A stretch of DNA of 34,783 nucleotides from a bacterium (GTDB taxonomy: Bacteria; Arandabacterota; Arandabacteria; Arandabacterales; Arandabacteraceae): assembly GCA_025774845.1 (NCBI GenBank), contig JALGZP010000023.1, positions 1 to 34,783 on the forward strand, in the 5' to 3' direction. A program made the position numbers and the translations under genes. This document shows, one piece after another, positions 16,985-25,733 of the stretch. Under the pieces are notes generated by a model, which was not told the DNA's origin, did not search any database, and saw only the letters and a program-made list of their open reading frames with translations. How positions within the stretch are numbered: the stretch's first letter is position 1; every line of letters begins with the position of its first letter.

Positions 16985-18873
16985 GAAGAGTGATTCTGGG
17001 AACGGCCGGTCACATCGACCATGGTAAGACCGCGTTGATAAAGGCCCTGACCGGTATCGACACCGACCGTCTCCGGGAAGAAAAGGCACGTGGCATCTCC
17101 ATCGATCTCGGCTTCGCTCATATCGACCTCTCCGGCGACCTCAAGGTCGGGATCGTTGATGTTCCCGGTCATGAGAAGTTCATCAAGAACATGCTTGCCG
17201 GGGTCGGTGGGATTGATCTGGTGCTCTTTGTCGTAGCCTGCGACGAGGGTATCATGCCGCAGACGAAGGAGCACTTCGACATCATCTCACTCCTGGGAGT
17301 GAGCACAGCGATCTTCGCACTCACGAAGAGCGATCTCGTGGATGCCGAGATGATAGACATGGTCCGGGAGGAAGTTGAGGACCTGATCAAGGATACACGG
17401 TTCAGGGAGGCTGCGGTCATCGCGACATCGACAAAGACCGGTGATGGCGTGGAGGTGGTGCGCGGGGCGATAGGGGAAGCCGTAGCCCGGATGGAAGAAC
17501 GCAAGATAGGGGAAGCCGTCCGGCTACCGGTCGACCGTGTCTTCACTATGACGGGACGCGGTACGGTGGTTACCGGTACTCTCTGGTCGGGAACTGTCTC
17601 CAAGGAGGACCGGCTGGAGATCCTGCCGGGCCCCAGACCGGTACGTGTCAGGAGTATCGAGGTCCACGGCTCGCACGTCGATAGTGCCTATGCCGGTCAG
17701 CGAACGGCGCTGGGTGTCCACGGTGTTGATACGGATGAGGTTCGGCGGGGCAACTGTGTTGTCTCTCCCGGTGATTTCAAGGCGACGTCGGTCCTGGACG
17801 CAGAGGTTCACCTCCTTCCGACATCACCCAGGATACTCAAGCATAAGGCCAGGATCAGGTTTCATCTCGGAGCCAGTGAGGTCATGGCAAGGATTTTTCT
17901 GATAGGGGGGGAGAGTCTCAAACCCGGGGAGAAATGCTTTGCTCAGGTAAGATTGGAGGACCCGCTGGTGGCCGGGTTCGGTGACCTGTTTGTCGTGCGC
18001 ACCTATTCGCCCATGAGGACGGTTGGTGGCGGGACCGTGTTGGATCCTTCACCTTTAAGACGAAGAAAGCGTGACGAGGGAATCACTGAGTGGCTCACGC
18101 TGCTTGCGACCGCAGATATGAAGCAAGTCGTCGAGGGACACATCAGGGCTTCGGGGCTGGGAACGAGAATTGACGCGCTCAGACTCAGACTGAATCGAGG
18201 TTCAAGTGAGATCGAAACCGTGATTCGTGACCTTGCGGACGGAGCGAAGATCTTTGAACCCGCACCAGGGCTTTACATACATGCCGACGTGCTGGCCGGA
18301 CTCGAGGGCAGAATCGAGAAAACACTCGAGACCTACCAGGCCAGGCAACGGCTGACCTGGGGAATGCCCAAGGAGGAGCTGAGGGAGAAACTCGGCTCCG
18401 TGGAGATGGCCTTCCTCAACTGGGTTCTTGGGCGTCTCGAGAAAAACGGCCGTGTGTTCAGCAAAAAGGGAAGTGTCAGGGCGGGTACCGGTGATGTGGA
18501 GCTGAGCCGGGACGAAGTCAAGGCGCGGTCACTGGTGGTGGGTCAGCTCAAGGCCGGGTTGTTCCGGCCTCCGTCCGAACGTGACCTTGAGACAAAGAGC
18601 GGGGTTCCGGCGGAAACGGTACGCAAAGTGATCACGCTTCTCATAAATGATGGTGAAATCACCAGGCTGGAACCCGGGCTTGTGATGCACAGCAGTGCGA
18701 TTGAGGAAGCCAGGTCCCGGATCGAGGGATACCTCAAGGAGCATGGCGAGGCCACCGCGAGTGATCTTAAGGGTGTTCTGGGTACTACGAGGAAGTATGC
18801 GGTGCCGTTGCTTGAGCGCCTCGACCGGCTCGGCATCACGCGAAGACAGGGCGCCAAACGCACCCTGATATAG
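16981..18873 (+). CDS. selB: Selenocysteine-specific elongation factor SelB
   Basis: SelB delivers selenocysteyl-tRNA to UGA codons marked by a SECIS hairpin. The 630-residue product has GTPase motifs GHIDHGKT (10-17), DVPGH (60-64) and TKSD (115-118), with the SelB-type [18 protein letters not shown] switch region, then two beta-barrel domains (about 175-350) and a C-terminal set of winged-helix units (about 365-630), which separate it from EF-Tu. The last unit ([30 protein letters not shown]) is the mRNA-hairpin-binding type. No selA, selD or tRNA-Sec gene is seen in this window. Decayed copies of the RAYT-associated repeat follow directly. Confidence 0.97.
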   Translation: MRRVILGTAGHIDHGKTALIKALTGIDTDRLREEKARGISIDLGFAHIDLSGDLKVGIVDVPGHEKFIKNMLAGVGGIDLVLFVVACDEGIMPQTKEHFDIISLLGVSTAIFALTKSDLVDAEMIDMVREEVEDLIKDTRFREAAVIATSTKTGDGVEVVRGAIGEAVARMEERKIGEAVRLPVDRVFTMTGRGTVVTGTLWSGTVSKEDRLEILPGPRPVRVRSIEVHGSHVDSAYAGQRTALGVHGVDTDEVRRGNCVVSPGDFKATSVLDAEVHLLPTSPRILKHKARIRFHLGASEVMARIFLIGGESLKPGEKCFAQVRLEDPLVAGFGDLFVVRTYSPMRTVGGGTVLDPSPLRRRKRDEGITEWLTLLATADMKQVVEGHIRASGLGTRIDALRLRLNRGSSEIETVIRDLADGAKIFEPAPGLYIHADVLAGLEGRIEKTLETYQARQRLTWGMPKEELREKLGSVEMAFLNWVLGRLEKNGRVFSKKGSVRAGTGDVELSRDEVKARSLVVGQLKAGLFRPPSERDLETKSGVPAETVRKVITLLINDGEITRLEPGLVMHSSAIEEARSRIEGYLKEHGEATASDLKGVLGTTRKYAVPLLERLDRLGITRRQGAKRTLI

Positions 18874-18883
18874 CAGACTACCC

Positions 18884-18932
18884 GGGGTCAGAGATCGACA
18901 ATTGACTTTCGTAGGGTCAGAGCTAATAAGTT
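18884..18932 (+). repeat. Two degenerate copies of the RAYT-associated repeat
   Basis: GGGGTCAGAG-TCGA (18884-18903) and AGGGTCAGAGCTAATAAG (18913-18932) match the core of the tandem repeat at 26789-26886. They lack the ATTTGCGC end, so they appear decayed. A GCCGGG/CCCGGC inverted repeat (18936-18941 with 18959-18964) follows. Confidence 0.6.
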
Positions 18933-18995
18933 ACAGCCGGGAGCGGCGAGTATCCGTGCCCGGCAAACCTTTAGATTGTGTGTCCGGAGCAATGT

Positions 18996-19886
18996 ATGGG
19001 TATCGCTGATGTTGTGATTGTGGGATGCGGGCCTGCAGGGATTTCCGCTGCTATTCAACTCAAGCGTGCCGGTCTGGAACCGTTGGTCTTCGAAAAGGAG
19101 AGGGTGGGTGGCCTCCTGGTCAACGCCAACCTCGTGGAGAACTACCCCGGGTTTCCGGAGGGCATATCCGGGATCGATCTCGTGGCATTGATGAAAGAGC
19201 ATTTGACCGTGCTCGGGGTCGAGGTCGTCTTTGAGGACGTCACAAAGGTTGAAGTAGGGCATGACCGGTTTCTGGTGAAGACCGCCGGCAACACGGTCCA
19301 GGCGAGGTGCGTGCTGATAGCTTCCGGTACCAGCCCCAAGAAGCTCGTGTCGGTGGCAATCCCGCGTGAGCTCAGTGACCGGATCACTTATGAGATATAC
19401 CCAATCAGATCAGTCCGCGAAAAGCGTATCGGAATAGTGGGGGCAGGTGACGCAGCCTTTGACTATGCCTTGAGTCTCGAGAAGCAAAACGATGTAACCA
19501 TTCTGAGCAGAGGGCCTGAGCCTCGATGTTTGCCACTTCTGAGAGAGCGGGTCGGGATGTCATCACGCATATCATTTGTCCCGGACACGGAGGTCACGGC
19601 AATTGAAGGCGGCCGGGGCGATGAGCTCGTACTTGGCTGCAGGAACCCGGGTGGTGTCTCGAAGATCAGCGTCGATCACCTGGTGATCGCCATCGGTAGA
19701 AACCCCGAACTCGGTTTCATGTCACGACAATCGGCAGGGCTGGGTGCCATCCAATACCGGGAAAGATTTCAGCTTTTGATTGGCGATGTCAGACGTGGTA
19801 GGATGCGTCAGACAGCGGTGGCGGTCGGCGATGGAATGATCGCCGCCATGGCTATAGCCAGAGAGCTCAGGGAGATCGGTAAATGA
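18996..19886 (+). CDS. FAD-dependent NAD(P)H oxidoreductase, thioredoxin-reductase-like but without CxxC
   Basis: The 296-residue product has an N-terminal FAD-binding GCGPAG (10-15), a central NAD(P)H-binding GAGDAA (149-154) and a C-terminal VGDGMIAAMAIARE segment that normally contacts FAD. The fold and size match thioredoxin reductases, including the VGGLLVNANLVENYPGFPEGISG block. However, the CxxC redox pair expected in the pyridine-nucleotide domain is absent, so it should not reduce thioredoxin. It more likely passes electrons to another carrier or protein. ATG at 18996 is preferred (GGAG 6 bases upstream) over the in-frame GTG at 18978. Its stop overlaps the next start (ATGA), tying it to the radical SAM protein, for which it may be the reductase (inference). 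Confidence 0.9.
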   Translation: MGIADVVIVGCGPAGISAAIQLKRAGLEPLVFEKERVGGLLVNANLVENYPGFPEGISGIDLVALMKEHLTVLGVEVVFEDVTKVEVGHDRFLVKTAGNTVQARCVLIASGTSPKKLVSVAIPRELSDRITYEIYPIRSVREKRIGIVGAGDAAFDYALSLEKQNDVTILSRGPEPRCLPLLRERVGMSSRISFVPDTEVTAIEGGRGDELVLGCRNPGGVSKISVDHLVIAIGRNPELGFMSRQSAGLGAIQYRERFQLLIGDVRRGRMRQTAVAVGDGMIAAMAIARELREIGK

Positions 19887-20827
19887 GGATCGTAGGGTCC
19901 GCCGGCAAGGATGACATAGCTGTTGCCTCGATCGCAGAGATAAGAGACGGAAGATATATCGAGTTCGTTGAATCGGTGCAGCCGCCCCTGCCTCGAACCA
20001 AGAAATGGGTGTTGATCGTATCCACCATGTTCGGCTGCCCCGTCGGGTGCCTGATGTGTGATGCGGGTGGGCACTACGGGGGCAGACTGACCAAGAGCGA
20101 GATCATATCTCAAATCGATCACCTGGTGGAATCCCGGTATCCCGACCGGAGCGTGGACGTGGAGAAATTCAAGGTGCAATTCGCGCGGATGGGAGAGCCC
20201 TCACTGAACCCTGCAGTTCTTGACGCTCTTGAGGATCTTCCTGACCGGTATCACGCACCCGGTCTTATGCCCTCCGTTTCTTCGGTTGCCCCTTCGGGAA
20301 GCGAGCGTTTCTTCGACAGGTTGATGGACATAAAGACGAACCTCTATTCCGGTGGGAGGTTCCAACTCCAGCTGTCGATTCACACCACGGATACGCAACT
20401 TCGCGACAAACTGATCCCTGTCCGCAAGTGGAGCTTCAAGAAGATCTCGGCTTACGGGCAGGCGTTCCATGAGGCAGGGGACAGAAAGATAACACTGAAT
20501 TCGGCACTGGCCGACGGCATGCCCTTTGACCCGGACGTCCTTCTCAGGTACTTCGATCCGGAGAAGTTCCTGATAAAGATGACACCCGTAAATCCCACAT
20601 ACCAGGCGCGCTCAAACGGACTGGCCAGTTACATCGAGCCGCTCAACGAAGAGAAACGCTACGAAGTCGTCACCAGACTTCGTGAAGCGGGCTTCGAGGT
20701 GATCGTAAGTATCGGTGAGCTCGAAGAGAATCTGATCGGCAGCAACTGCGGCCAGTACGTAACACGTCATCTAAATGAGAACTCGCCCGTGAGCGGTGGC
20801 TACACGTACGAGATTCAAAGACACTAG
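19883..20827 (+). CDS. RlmN-like radical SAM protein with an altered cysteine set
   Basis: The 314-residue product shows the RlmN/Cfr order of motifs: CX3CX2C (C52, C56, C59) in STMFGCPVGCLMC, RMGEPSLNP, QLSIHTTD, MTPVNPT and, near the C-terminus, NCGQ (C289). In RlmN the cysteine of this last motif (E. coli C355) carries the methyl group, and a second cysteine seven residues before the cluster (C118) completes the reaction. Here that second position is I45. The RlmN N-terminal accessory domain is also missing. The protein is therefore probably a relative with a changed reaction or substrate, not an rRNA methylase proven by homology. It is translationally coupled to the flavoprotein upstream. 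Confidence 0.88.
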   Translation: MRIVGSAGKDDIAVASIAEIRDGRYIEFVESVQPPLPRTKKWVLIVSTMFGCPVGCLMCDAGGHYGGRLTKSEIISQIDHLVESRYPDRSVDVEKFKVQFARMGEPSLNPAVLDALEDLPDRYHAPGLMPSVSSVAPSGSERFFDRLMDIKTNLYSGGRFQLQLSIHTTDTQLRDKLIPVRKWSFKKISAYGQAFHEAGDRKITLNSALADGMPFDPDVLLRYFDPEKFLIKMTPVNPTYQARSNGLASYIEPLNEEKRYEVVTRLREAGFEVIVSIGELEENLIGSNCGQYVTRHLNENSPVSGGYTYEIQRH

Positions 20828-20863
20828 CTGCGTTATGAGGCCGGCTCTGCTGTTACCCCTGCG

Positions 20864-20892
20864 TTGACATAAGCAAGTCCGGTTTGTATACT
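20864..20892 (+). promoter_or_regulatory. Strong sigma70-type promoter of the threonine aldolase operon
   Basis: Perfect TTGACA (20864-20869), 17-base spacer, TATACT (20887-20892, five of six consensus). Transcription would begin near 20899, about 25 bases before the start codon. Confidence 0.8.
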
Positions 20893-20924
20893 TCCGATGT
20901 CAGTGTTGAAATCAGGGAGTGAAA

Positions 20925-21971
20925 ATGCCACATGACCCGGTTGATCTGAGAAGCGATACCGTAACCAGACCAACGCCCGAGATGCGAAGAGCAATCGCCG
21001 AAGCGGTCGTCGGCGACGATGTCTTCAAGGATGATCCGACAGTCCAGGAGCTTGAACGCCTTGCAGCCGAGATCACCGGCACCGAGGCGGGTCTCTATGT
21101 TCCGAGCGGCACGATGGGAAACGAGGTTGCGATTCTCACGCATACACAGCGAGGAGATGAAGCGATCGTCGATTTCGATTCACACATCTACAACTACGAG
21201 ACTGCCGGCCCGGCCGTGCTTTCCGGTGTGCAGCTGGCTCCGATCAGGACCGACAACCGGATGCTGAGAGCCGCGGAGATAGAGGAAGCGATCAGACCCG
21301 ATGACGAACATCTCCCCATAACCAGGTTGATATGTCTTGAGAACACGCATAACCGCAAGGGAGGGATGGTCTATTCGATTGAGGAGATGCGTCGCATAAG
21401 AGATCTGGCCGGGAAGAGGGGACTCAGAGTCCACCTCGATGGAGCCCGGATCTTCAATGCATCGGCCGCATCGGATATAGATGTAAAAGAATACTGTTCG
21501 CTCTGCGATTCCACGATGTTCTGTCTTTCAAAGGGTCTGGGGGCGCCGATCGGTTCCATGCTCGTGGGGGGAAGTGAGTTCATCGGCCGCGCGAGGCGGA
21601 ACCGGAAGCTGCTCGGGGGTGGGATGAGACAGGTCGGGATACTTGCGGCCGCCGGCATCTACGGCCTCCGGCATAATGTGGGACGCCTTCCGGAGGATCA
21701 TCGCCGGGCGAGACAATTTGCGGAAGGACTTTCGCGTATAGACAGGATCGATATCGATCTGGATACGGTGCAGACCAACATCGTCGTCATCGATGTGGAG
21801 AAGAGCGGGTTGACTGTCGATGAGACTATATTACTGCTTGAGAAGAACGGTGTCCTTGTGGTACCGTTCGGACGGACGACGATAAGAGCAGTCGCGCATC
21901 TTGACATTGATGATGAGGATGTAACTCAGGCAATATCCGTGTTCGGAAAAGTGTTTTCGACGATCCGATAA
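20925..21971 (+). CDS. ltaE: Low-specificity L-threonine aldolase
   Basis: This PLP enzyme splits threonine or allo-threonine into glycine and acetaldehyde. The 348-residue product opens with [17 protein letters not shown], typical of the family, has [11 protein letters not shown] for cofactor phosphate binding, [10 protein letters not shown] with the PLP-ring aspartate, and the Schiff-base lysine K203 in [12 protein letters not shown]. Length is normal. ATG at 20925 is preferred because AGGGAG lies 5 bases before it; an in-frame GTG at 20919 is the alternative. It is first in a run of six genes with short gaps or overlaps, all expected from the promoter at 20864. Confidence 0.96.
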   Translation: MPHDPVDLRSDTVTRPTPEMRRAIAEAVVGDDVFKDDPTVQELERLAAEITGTEAGLYVPSGTMGNEVAILTHTQRGDEAIVDFDSHIYNYETAGPAVLSGVQLAPIRTDNRMLRAAEIEEAIRPDDEHLPITRLICLENTHNRKGGMVYSIEEMRRIRDLAGKRGLRVHLDGARIFNASAASDIDVKEYCSLCDSTMFCLSKGLGAPIGSMLVGGSEFIGRARRNRKLLGGGMRQVGILAAAGIYGLRHNVGRLPEDHRRARQFAEGLSRIDRIDIDLDTVQTNIVVIDVEKSGLTVDETILLLEKNGVLVVPFGRTTIRAVAHLDIDDEDVTQAISVFGKVFSTIR

Positions 21972-21981
21972 GAACTGGAAT

Positions 21982-23646
21982 ATGGCAAAAACTCACTGGA
22001 AGATAAAACCTGTAGATTCCGCCTCTGCCAAAAGGCTTGAGTATGGCCTGGGGATCTCAAATATCACTGCGAAGGTCCTGGTCGCGCGCGGAATTTCAAC
22101 TGAGGAGGATGCCAGGAAATTCCTCAATCCGAGCATGTCCGATTTGCAGGACCCGATGCTCCTTCCGGATGTAGAACCCGCCCTTGAAAGACTTACGGCT
22201 GCCGTATCCAATGATGAAGCCATAATGGTGGTGGGGCATGACGACGCTGATGGGATTACCGCAACCACGATCATCTTCGGATCGCTCAAGGAGATAGGCG
22301 CCGACGTCTCTTACTACATACCCGACTCCCCCACGGAGGGAATCGGTCTTTCGAAAGATCTGGTAGACAGGTTCAAGAAATCCGGAGCCTCCTTGATAGT
22401 GACAGTGGATGGCTGTGTGAGCTGCAAGGATGAAATCGCGTATGCGAAATCTCTTGGGATAGACACGATCGTAACAGACCACCACGAACCCCCGGATGAA
22501 TTGCCGCCTGCGGTGGCGGTCGTGAATGCCAAGCGCCATGATACCGGGTACACATTCAGGGATCTTGCGGGATGCGGTGTTGCATACAGATTCATGGAGG
22601 CGTTTGCAGAGCACTATCGAAAGATAGGGAACCCGCCCTCGCTTGAAGGACTGCTGGGTATGGCGGCGCTTGGGAGTTTTGCGGATCGAGTGCCTCTTCT
22701 TGGCGAGAACAGGATACTGGTCCACAACGGGACCAAGGAGATCATGAGCAAAAGGTTGACTCCCTTCGTGACGCTCAGGTCGCACATATGGCTTGATGAT
22801 CATCCAACGATGACCGAGGTACTGGGAAAAATGGTGCCCATCGTCGGTGGTTCCCGGTCTCATGAGGGCGGGAATCTCGGGTGCGAGCTCCTGCTTTCGG
22901 GTGAAAATGATGATGCCGAGGACATCCTCGCATCTCTGGTGACGGAGTGTGAACGAAAAAGGGAGCGTGCGAGACGTGCACTGGACAAGGTGGTCAACCA
23001 CATGTCAGGCGTGGACGTCAGCTCCGGGAAAGTGATCGTACTAGTTGAAGAGCGTCTTCCCAATAAGACCGTCGGTTACTGTACGGCGCGGCTGACGGAC
23101 AGGCTCCACAAGCCGGTTGTGATAATATCCATGAGGGGTGATACGGGAGTAGGCGAGGCCAGGGCGCCCAAGGGAGTGGATCTGGTCGATGCACTTGCGG
23201 CGAACAAGGAGTACTTCCTTGGCTACGGAGGGCACAAGCAGGCCGCGGGATTCTCGATAGAGCGGTCAAAAGTGGATGCTTTCAGGAAGAGCTTTATTGA
23301 TTACCTTGAAGCTAAAATCGACCCATCTATCATCGAGCGGGAGATCGTTATCGATGACAGGTTGCGGCCCGACGATGTCAATATGGAGAACCTGAAATCG
23401 CTGCTCTGTCTCGAACCATTCGGCCAGGAAAACGGCAGACCGATTTTTCTACTTGAATCATTACACAAAAGTATGTTTAAAGAGATTGAGGGGACGTTGA
23501 AGTTGGGCGAGGTTACTCTGTCGAGAGATGACTTCGCGTCGACGGTTGATTGGGAAGCGGGAGACAAGATGAACCTGGTTGTAAGTCTTCTCGGTGACGG
23601 TGGGGTAAGGGTACTGGATGTCATGGATTGGAACAAAGCGAAGTAG
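21982..23646 (+). CDS. recJ: RecJ-like single-strand DNA exonuclease (DHH/DHHA1 family)
   Basis: The 554-residue product has an N-terminal RecJ lead region, a DHH domain with GHDDADGIT (H86-G91) and D166-H167-H168, a DHHA1 domain with GYGGHKQAAGF (414-424) and a C-terminal OB-like segment. Size and order match RecJ, a 5'-3' exonuclease acting in recombination and mismatch repair. One deviation: in bacterial RecJ the first metal motif is usually DYDxDG, while here the first position is histidine (H86). This resembles other DHH phosphoesterases, so metal coordination may differ. It begins 10 bases after ltaE with a weak ribosome binding site, suggesting dependence on upstream translation. Confidence 0.92.
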   Translation: MAKTHWKIKPVDSASAKRLEYGLGISNITAKVLVARGISTEEDARKFLNPSMSDLQDPMLLPDVEPALERLTAAVSNDEAIMVVGHDDADGITATTIIFGSLKEIGADVSYYIPDSPTEGIGLSKDLVDRFKKSGASLIVTVDGCVSCKDEIAYAKSLGIDTIVTDHHEPPDELPPAVAVVNAKRHDTGYTFRDLAGCGVAYRFMEAFAEHYRKIGNPPSLEGLLGMAALGSFADRVPLLGENRILVHNGTKEIMSKRLTPFVTLRSHIWLDDHPTMTEVLGKMVPIVGGSRSHEGGNLGCELLLSGENDDAEDILASLVTECERKRERARRALDKVVNHMSGVDVSSGKVIVLVEERLPNKTVGYCTARLTDRLHKPVVIISMRGDTGVGEARAPKGVDLVDALAANKEYFLGYGGHKQAAGFSIERSKVDAFRKSFIDYLEAKIDPSIIEREIVIDDRLRPDDVNMENLKSLLCLEPFGQENGRPIFLLESLHKSMFKEIEGTLKLGEVTLSRDDFASTVDWEAGDKMNLVVSLLGDGGVRVLDVMDWNKAK

Positions 23647-23669
23647 GAGGGGGGTATCGAGAAACCGGC

Positions 23670-23873
23670 ATGCCTAATGCTAGAGAACTGAAGAAACCGA
23701 AACAGAAGAAGTCCAACAGCAAACCCGACAGGTCCTTGGCCCGAAAGATCGAGAGAATAGATACCAAGATGCAGGCTGCTCTGGAGCAGGGTGACTTCGT
23801 ACAGGCGAAGGAGCTTGCGGAAGAGCAGGAGCGGCTTCTTGAGCATCTTATGCTCAGCGGGCACATCGGGTAG
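23670..23873 (+). CDS. Small basic protein with a UVR-like helical hairpin
   Basis: The 67-residue product has a lysine-rich, disordered N-terminus (about 1-22) and one helical hairpin (about 24-60) with the pattern of the UvrB/UvrC (UVR) motif: KMQAALEQGDFVQAKELAEEQERL. In UvrB and UvrC this motif makes their contact; stand-alone UVR proteins are often partners or regulators. The start is uncertain: a strong AGGAGG-rich site at 23645-23650 lies 19 bases before ATG 23670, and the frame is open back to TTG 23628 inside recJ. It sits between recJ and rsmI in the same operon. Function unknown. Confidence 0.65.
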   Translation: MPNARELKKPKQKKSNSKPDRSLARKIERIDTKMQAALEQGDFVQAKELAEEQERLLEHLMLSGHIG

Positions 23874-23888
23874 ACACGCCGTAATAGG

Positions 23889-24833
23889 ATGCCTCACCAG
23901 CAAACCAAAGTTTTGTTTGTAGTAGCAACCCCAATTGGTAATCTCAAAGATATCACTTTCCGTGCGATTGAAACCCTCACAAAGGTGGATCTCATAGCCT
24001 CGGAGAATGTGAGGAAAACCCGGAACCTGCTTTCCCACCATGGCATCAAAAGCACCGTTATCAGTTACAGGGAGGAGAACTCCCGCAGGGTGATTCCCCG
24101 AATCATTGATGCGCTGGAAAAGGGAAGAAGCGTTGCACTCGTTACGGAGGCAGGGACACCGGGAATTTCCGATCCGGGACGACATCTTGTAGAAGCCGCG
24201 TGGAGCGCCGGATACACGGTGGTCCCCGTGCCGGGTGCAAGCGCGGTTGTCGCCGCGCTTTCGGTCTCGGGTATGGATGAACCGAGATACGTGTTCGAAG
24301 GCTTCCTCCCCCGAAAGAACTCGAAGCGGAGGCAACGGCTCAGGGAGCTTGCCGGTGATGTGAGACAACTGGTCTTCTTCGAGGGACCCCACAGGTTGCT
24401 GAAGACACTCGGTGACATGGAAGACATACTGGGAGACAGACGCTGTGTGGTTGCCCGGGAGATAACGAAACTGCACGAGGACATAGAGAAAGCACGCATA
24501 TCCTCATTCATAGACAGATACACGGAAAGACCTCCGAAGGGAGAACTCGTGATTGTCTGTGAAGGATTCGGACGACGAAAAGGACAAAGGGGGTTCGAAG
24601 TGAGTGTAAAAGTGTATTCCACACCGACCTGCCCTTACTGCAAGATGGTCAAAGGCTATCTTGATGAGAAGGGAGTCTCCTACGAGGATGCAGACGTGTC
24701 CAGTGATACGGACAAGAGGGATGAGATGTTCAAGATATCGGGGCAGAGGGGAGTGCCTGTGATCGACGTCGAAGGGCAGATCGTTGTTGGCTTCGACAAG
24801 GAGCGCCTGGAGGAGTTGCTGGGCAAGGAGTGA
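23889..24833 (+). CDS. rsmI: RsmI 16S rRNA 2'-O-methyltransferase fused to a glutaredoxin-like domain
   Basis: Residues 1-228 are a tetrapyrrole-methylase-fold RsmI domain (VVATPIGNLKDITFRA, EAGTPGISDPG, VPGASAVVAALSVSG, FEGPHRL, KGELVIVCEG), which methylates the ribose of C1402 in 16S rRNA. The usual C-terminal helical domain of RsmI is missing. In its place residues 238-314 form a complete glutaredoxin-like fold (VKVYSTPTCPYC with C248 and C251, GVPVIDVEG, GFDKERLEELL). The reading frame is continuous, but a GTG at 24600 with AAAGGGGG 7 bases upstream sits exactly at the domain border, so a separate glutaredoxin could also be made. Downstream GNAT follows 3 bases after the stop. Confidence 0.92.
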   Translation: MPHQQTKVLFVVATPIGNLKDITFRAIETLTKVDLIASENVRKTRNLLSHHGIKSTVISYREENSRRVIPRIIDALEKGRSVALVTEAGTPGISDPGRHLVEAAWSAGYTVVPVPGASAVVAALSVSGMDEPRYVFEGFLPRKNSKRRQRLRELAGDVRQLVFFEGPHRLLKTLGDMEDILGDRRCVVAREITKLHEDIEKARISSFIDRYTERPPKGELVIVCEGFGRRKGQRGFEVSVKVYSTPTCPYCKMVKGYLDEKGVSYEDADVSSDTDKRDEMFKISGQRGVPVIDVEGQIVVGFDKERLEELLGKE

Positions 24834-24836
24834 TTA

Positions 24837-25733
24837 GTGAAAGGACTTCGGCTGAGGGACGCGACCGCCGCCGACAGGGGGCCGGTATTCGAATTCTGCA
24901 AGAAGACCTGGCCTGATTATGGCGATTATATCCCCAGAGTATGGACGAGGTGGCTTCGGGACCGAGGGGGGAGACTTATCGTCGCCGAATTGGACGGCAC
25001 GCCTGTCGCGCTTGGCAAGGTAACCGATTTGGGTCGCGGCGAGATCTGGCTTGAAGGTCTCAGAGTGGATCCCAAGTTTCGCCGTACCGGTATTGCGGAT
25101 GCCATGCACACGGAAGTCATGCGCACGGTGAAGAAGTTCAAACCCAGGTTCATGCGTTACTGCACCGGTGCCGACAACCCGGCCAGTCGCAGGATCGGCA
25201 AGAAGTACGGGTTTGAGGTGATCGCCCGTTTCCGGTACTACTGGCAGAAATCGAGAAAGGGAACCCCCAGGGGCGATCTGGCAACACGGCGTGATGCCCG
25301 ACATGTCTATGATTACATCATGCAGTCACGTTTCCTGAAGCTCTCATCGGGTCAGATAGCCGAGGGCTGGATCTTCAGAGAGATGAACCGGGATCTGCTG
25401 GCCGGTTACATCAGACAGCAAAGAGTGATGGTAATGAAAAAGTCCGGCCAACTTACCGGTGTGGGCGTCTATCCGTATGAGGAGAACGACGATTCGACAA
25501 CGCTCGGTTTCGTCGACGGCGAGCCGGGCACGATAAAGGTGCTTGCCCGCAACTGCATCTATCTTACGAAAATGCACGGGCGGAAATTCTGTTCCGCCGC
25601 GGTTCCGACACGGGGTTTCGCCAGACTCATAGAACAGGCCGGATTCCTGCGAAAGGAAAGCGTGGGTCAGCTTGTGCTGGAGCATAGACTGGGCCACCGG
25701 GACACAAACCGTAATGGAGCTTCCAATGCCTGA
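24837..25733 (+). CDS. GNAT family N-acetyltransferase with an extra C-terminal lobe
   Basis: The 298-residue product has an N-terminal GNAT domain (about 1-145) with the acetyl-CoA-binding segment RVDPKFRRTGIADAM and the following NPASRRIGKKYGFEVI. Residues about 155-298 form a second lobe ending GFARLIEQAGFLRKE, which resembles a degenerate GNAT repeat without a clear acetyl-CoA motif. Two-lobed GNATs act on small molecules or protein amino groups; the substrate cannot be told. The start is GTG at 24837 with AAGGAG 6 bases upstream. It overlaps the next gene by 8 bases, so the two are probably co-translated. Confidence 0.88.
   Translation: MKGLRLRDATAADRGPVFEFCKKTWPDYGDYIPRVWTRWLRDRGGRLIVAELDGTPVALGKVTDLGRGEIWLEGLRVDPKFRRTGIADAMHTEVMRTVKKFKPRFMRYCTGADNPASRRIGKKYGFEVIARFRYYWQKSRKGTPRGDLATRRDARHVYDYIMQSRFLKLSSGQIAEGWIFREMNRDLLAGYIRQQRVMVMKKSGQLTGVGVYPYEENDDSTTLGFVDGEPGTIKVLARNCIYLTKMHGRKFCSAAVPTRGFARLIEQAGFLRKESVGQLVLEHRLGHRDTNRNGASNA

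Noticed and set aside
18874-18995. tRNA-Sec gene next to selB
   Set aside because: The gap holds only degenerate repeats and one short stem; no cloverleaf can be drawn.
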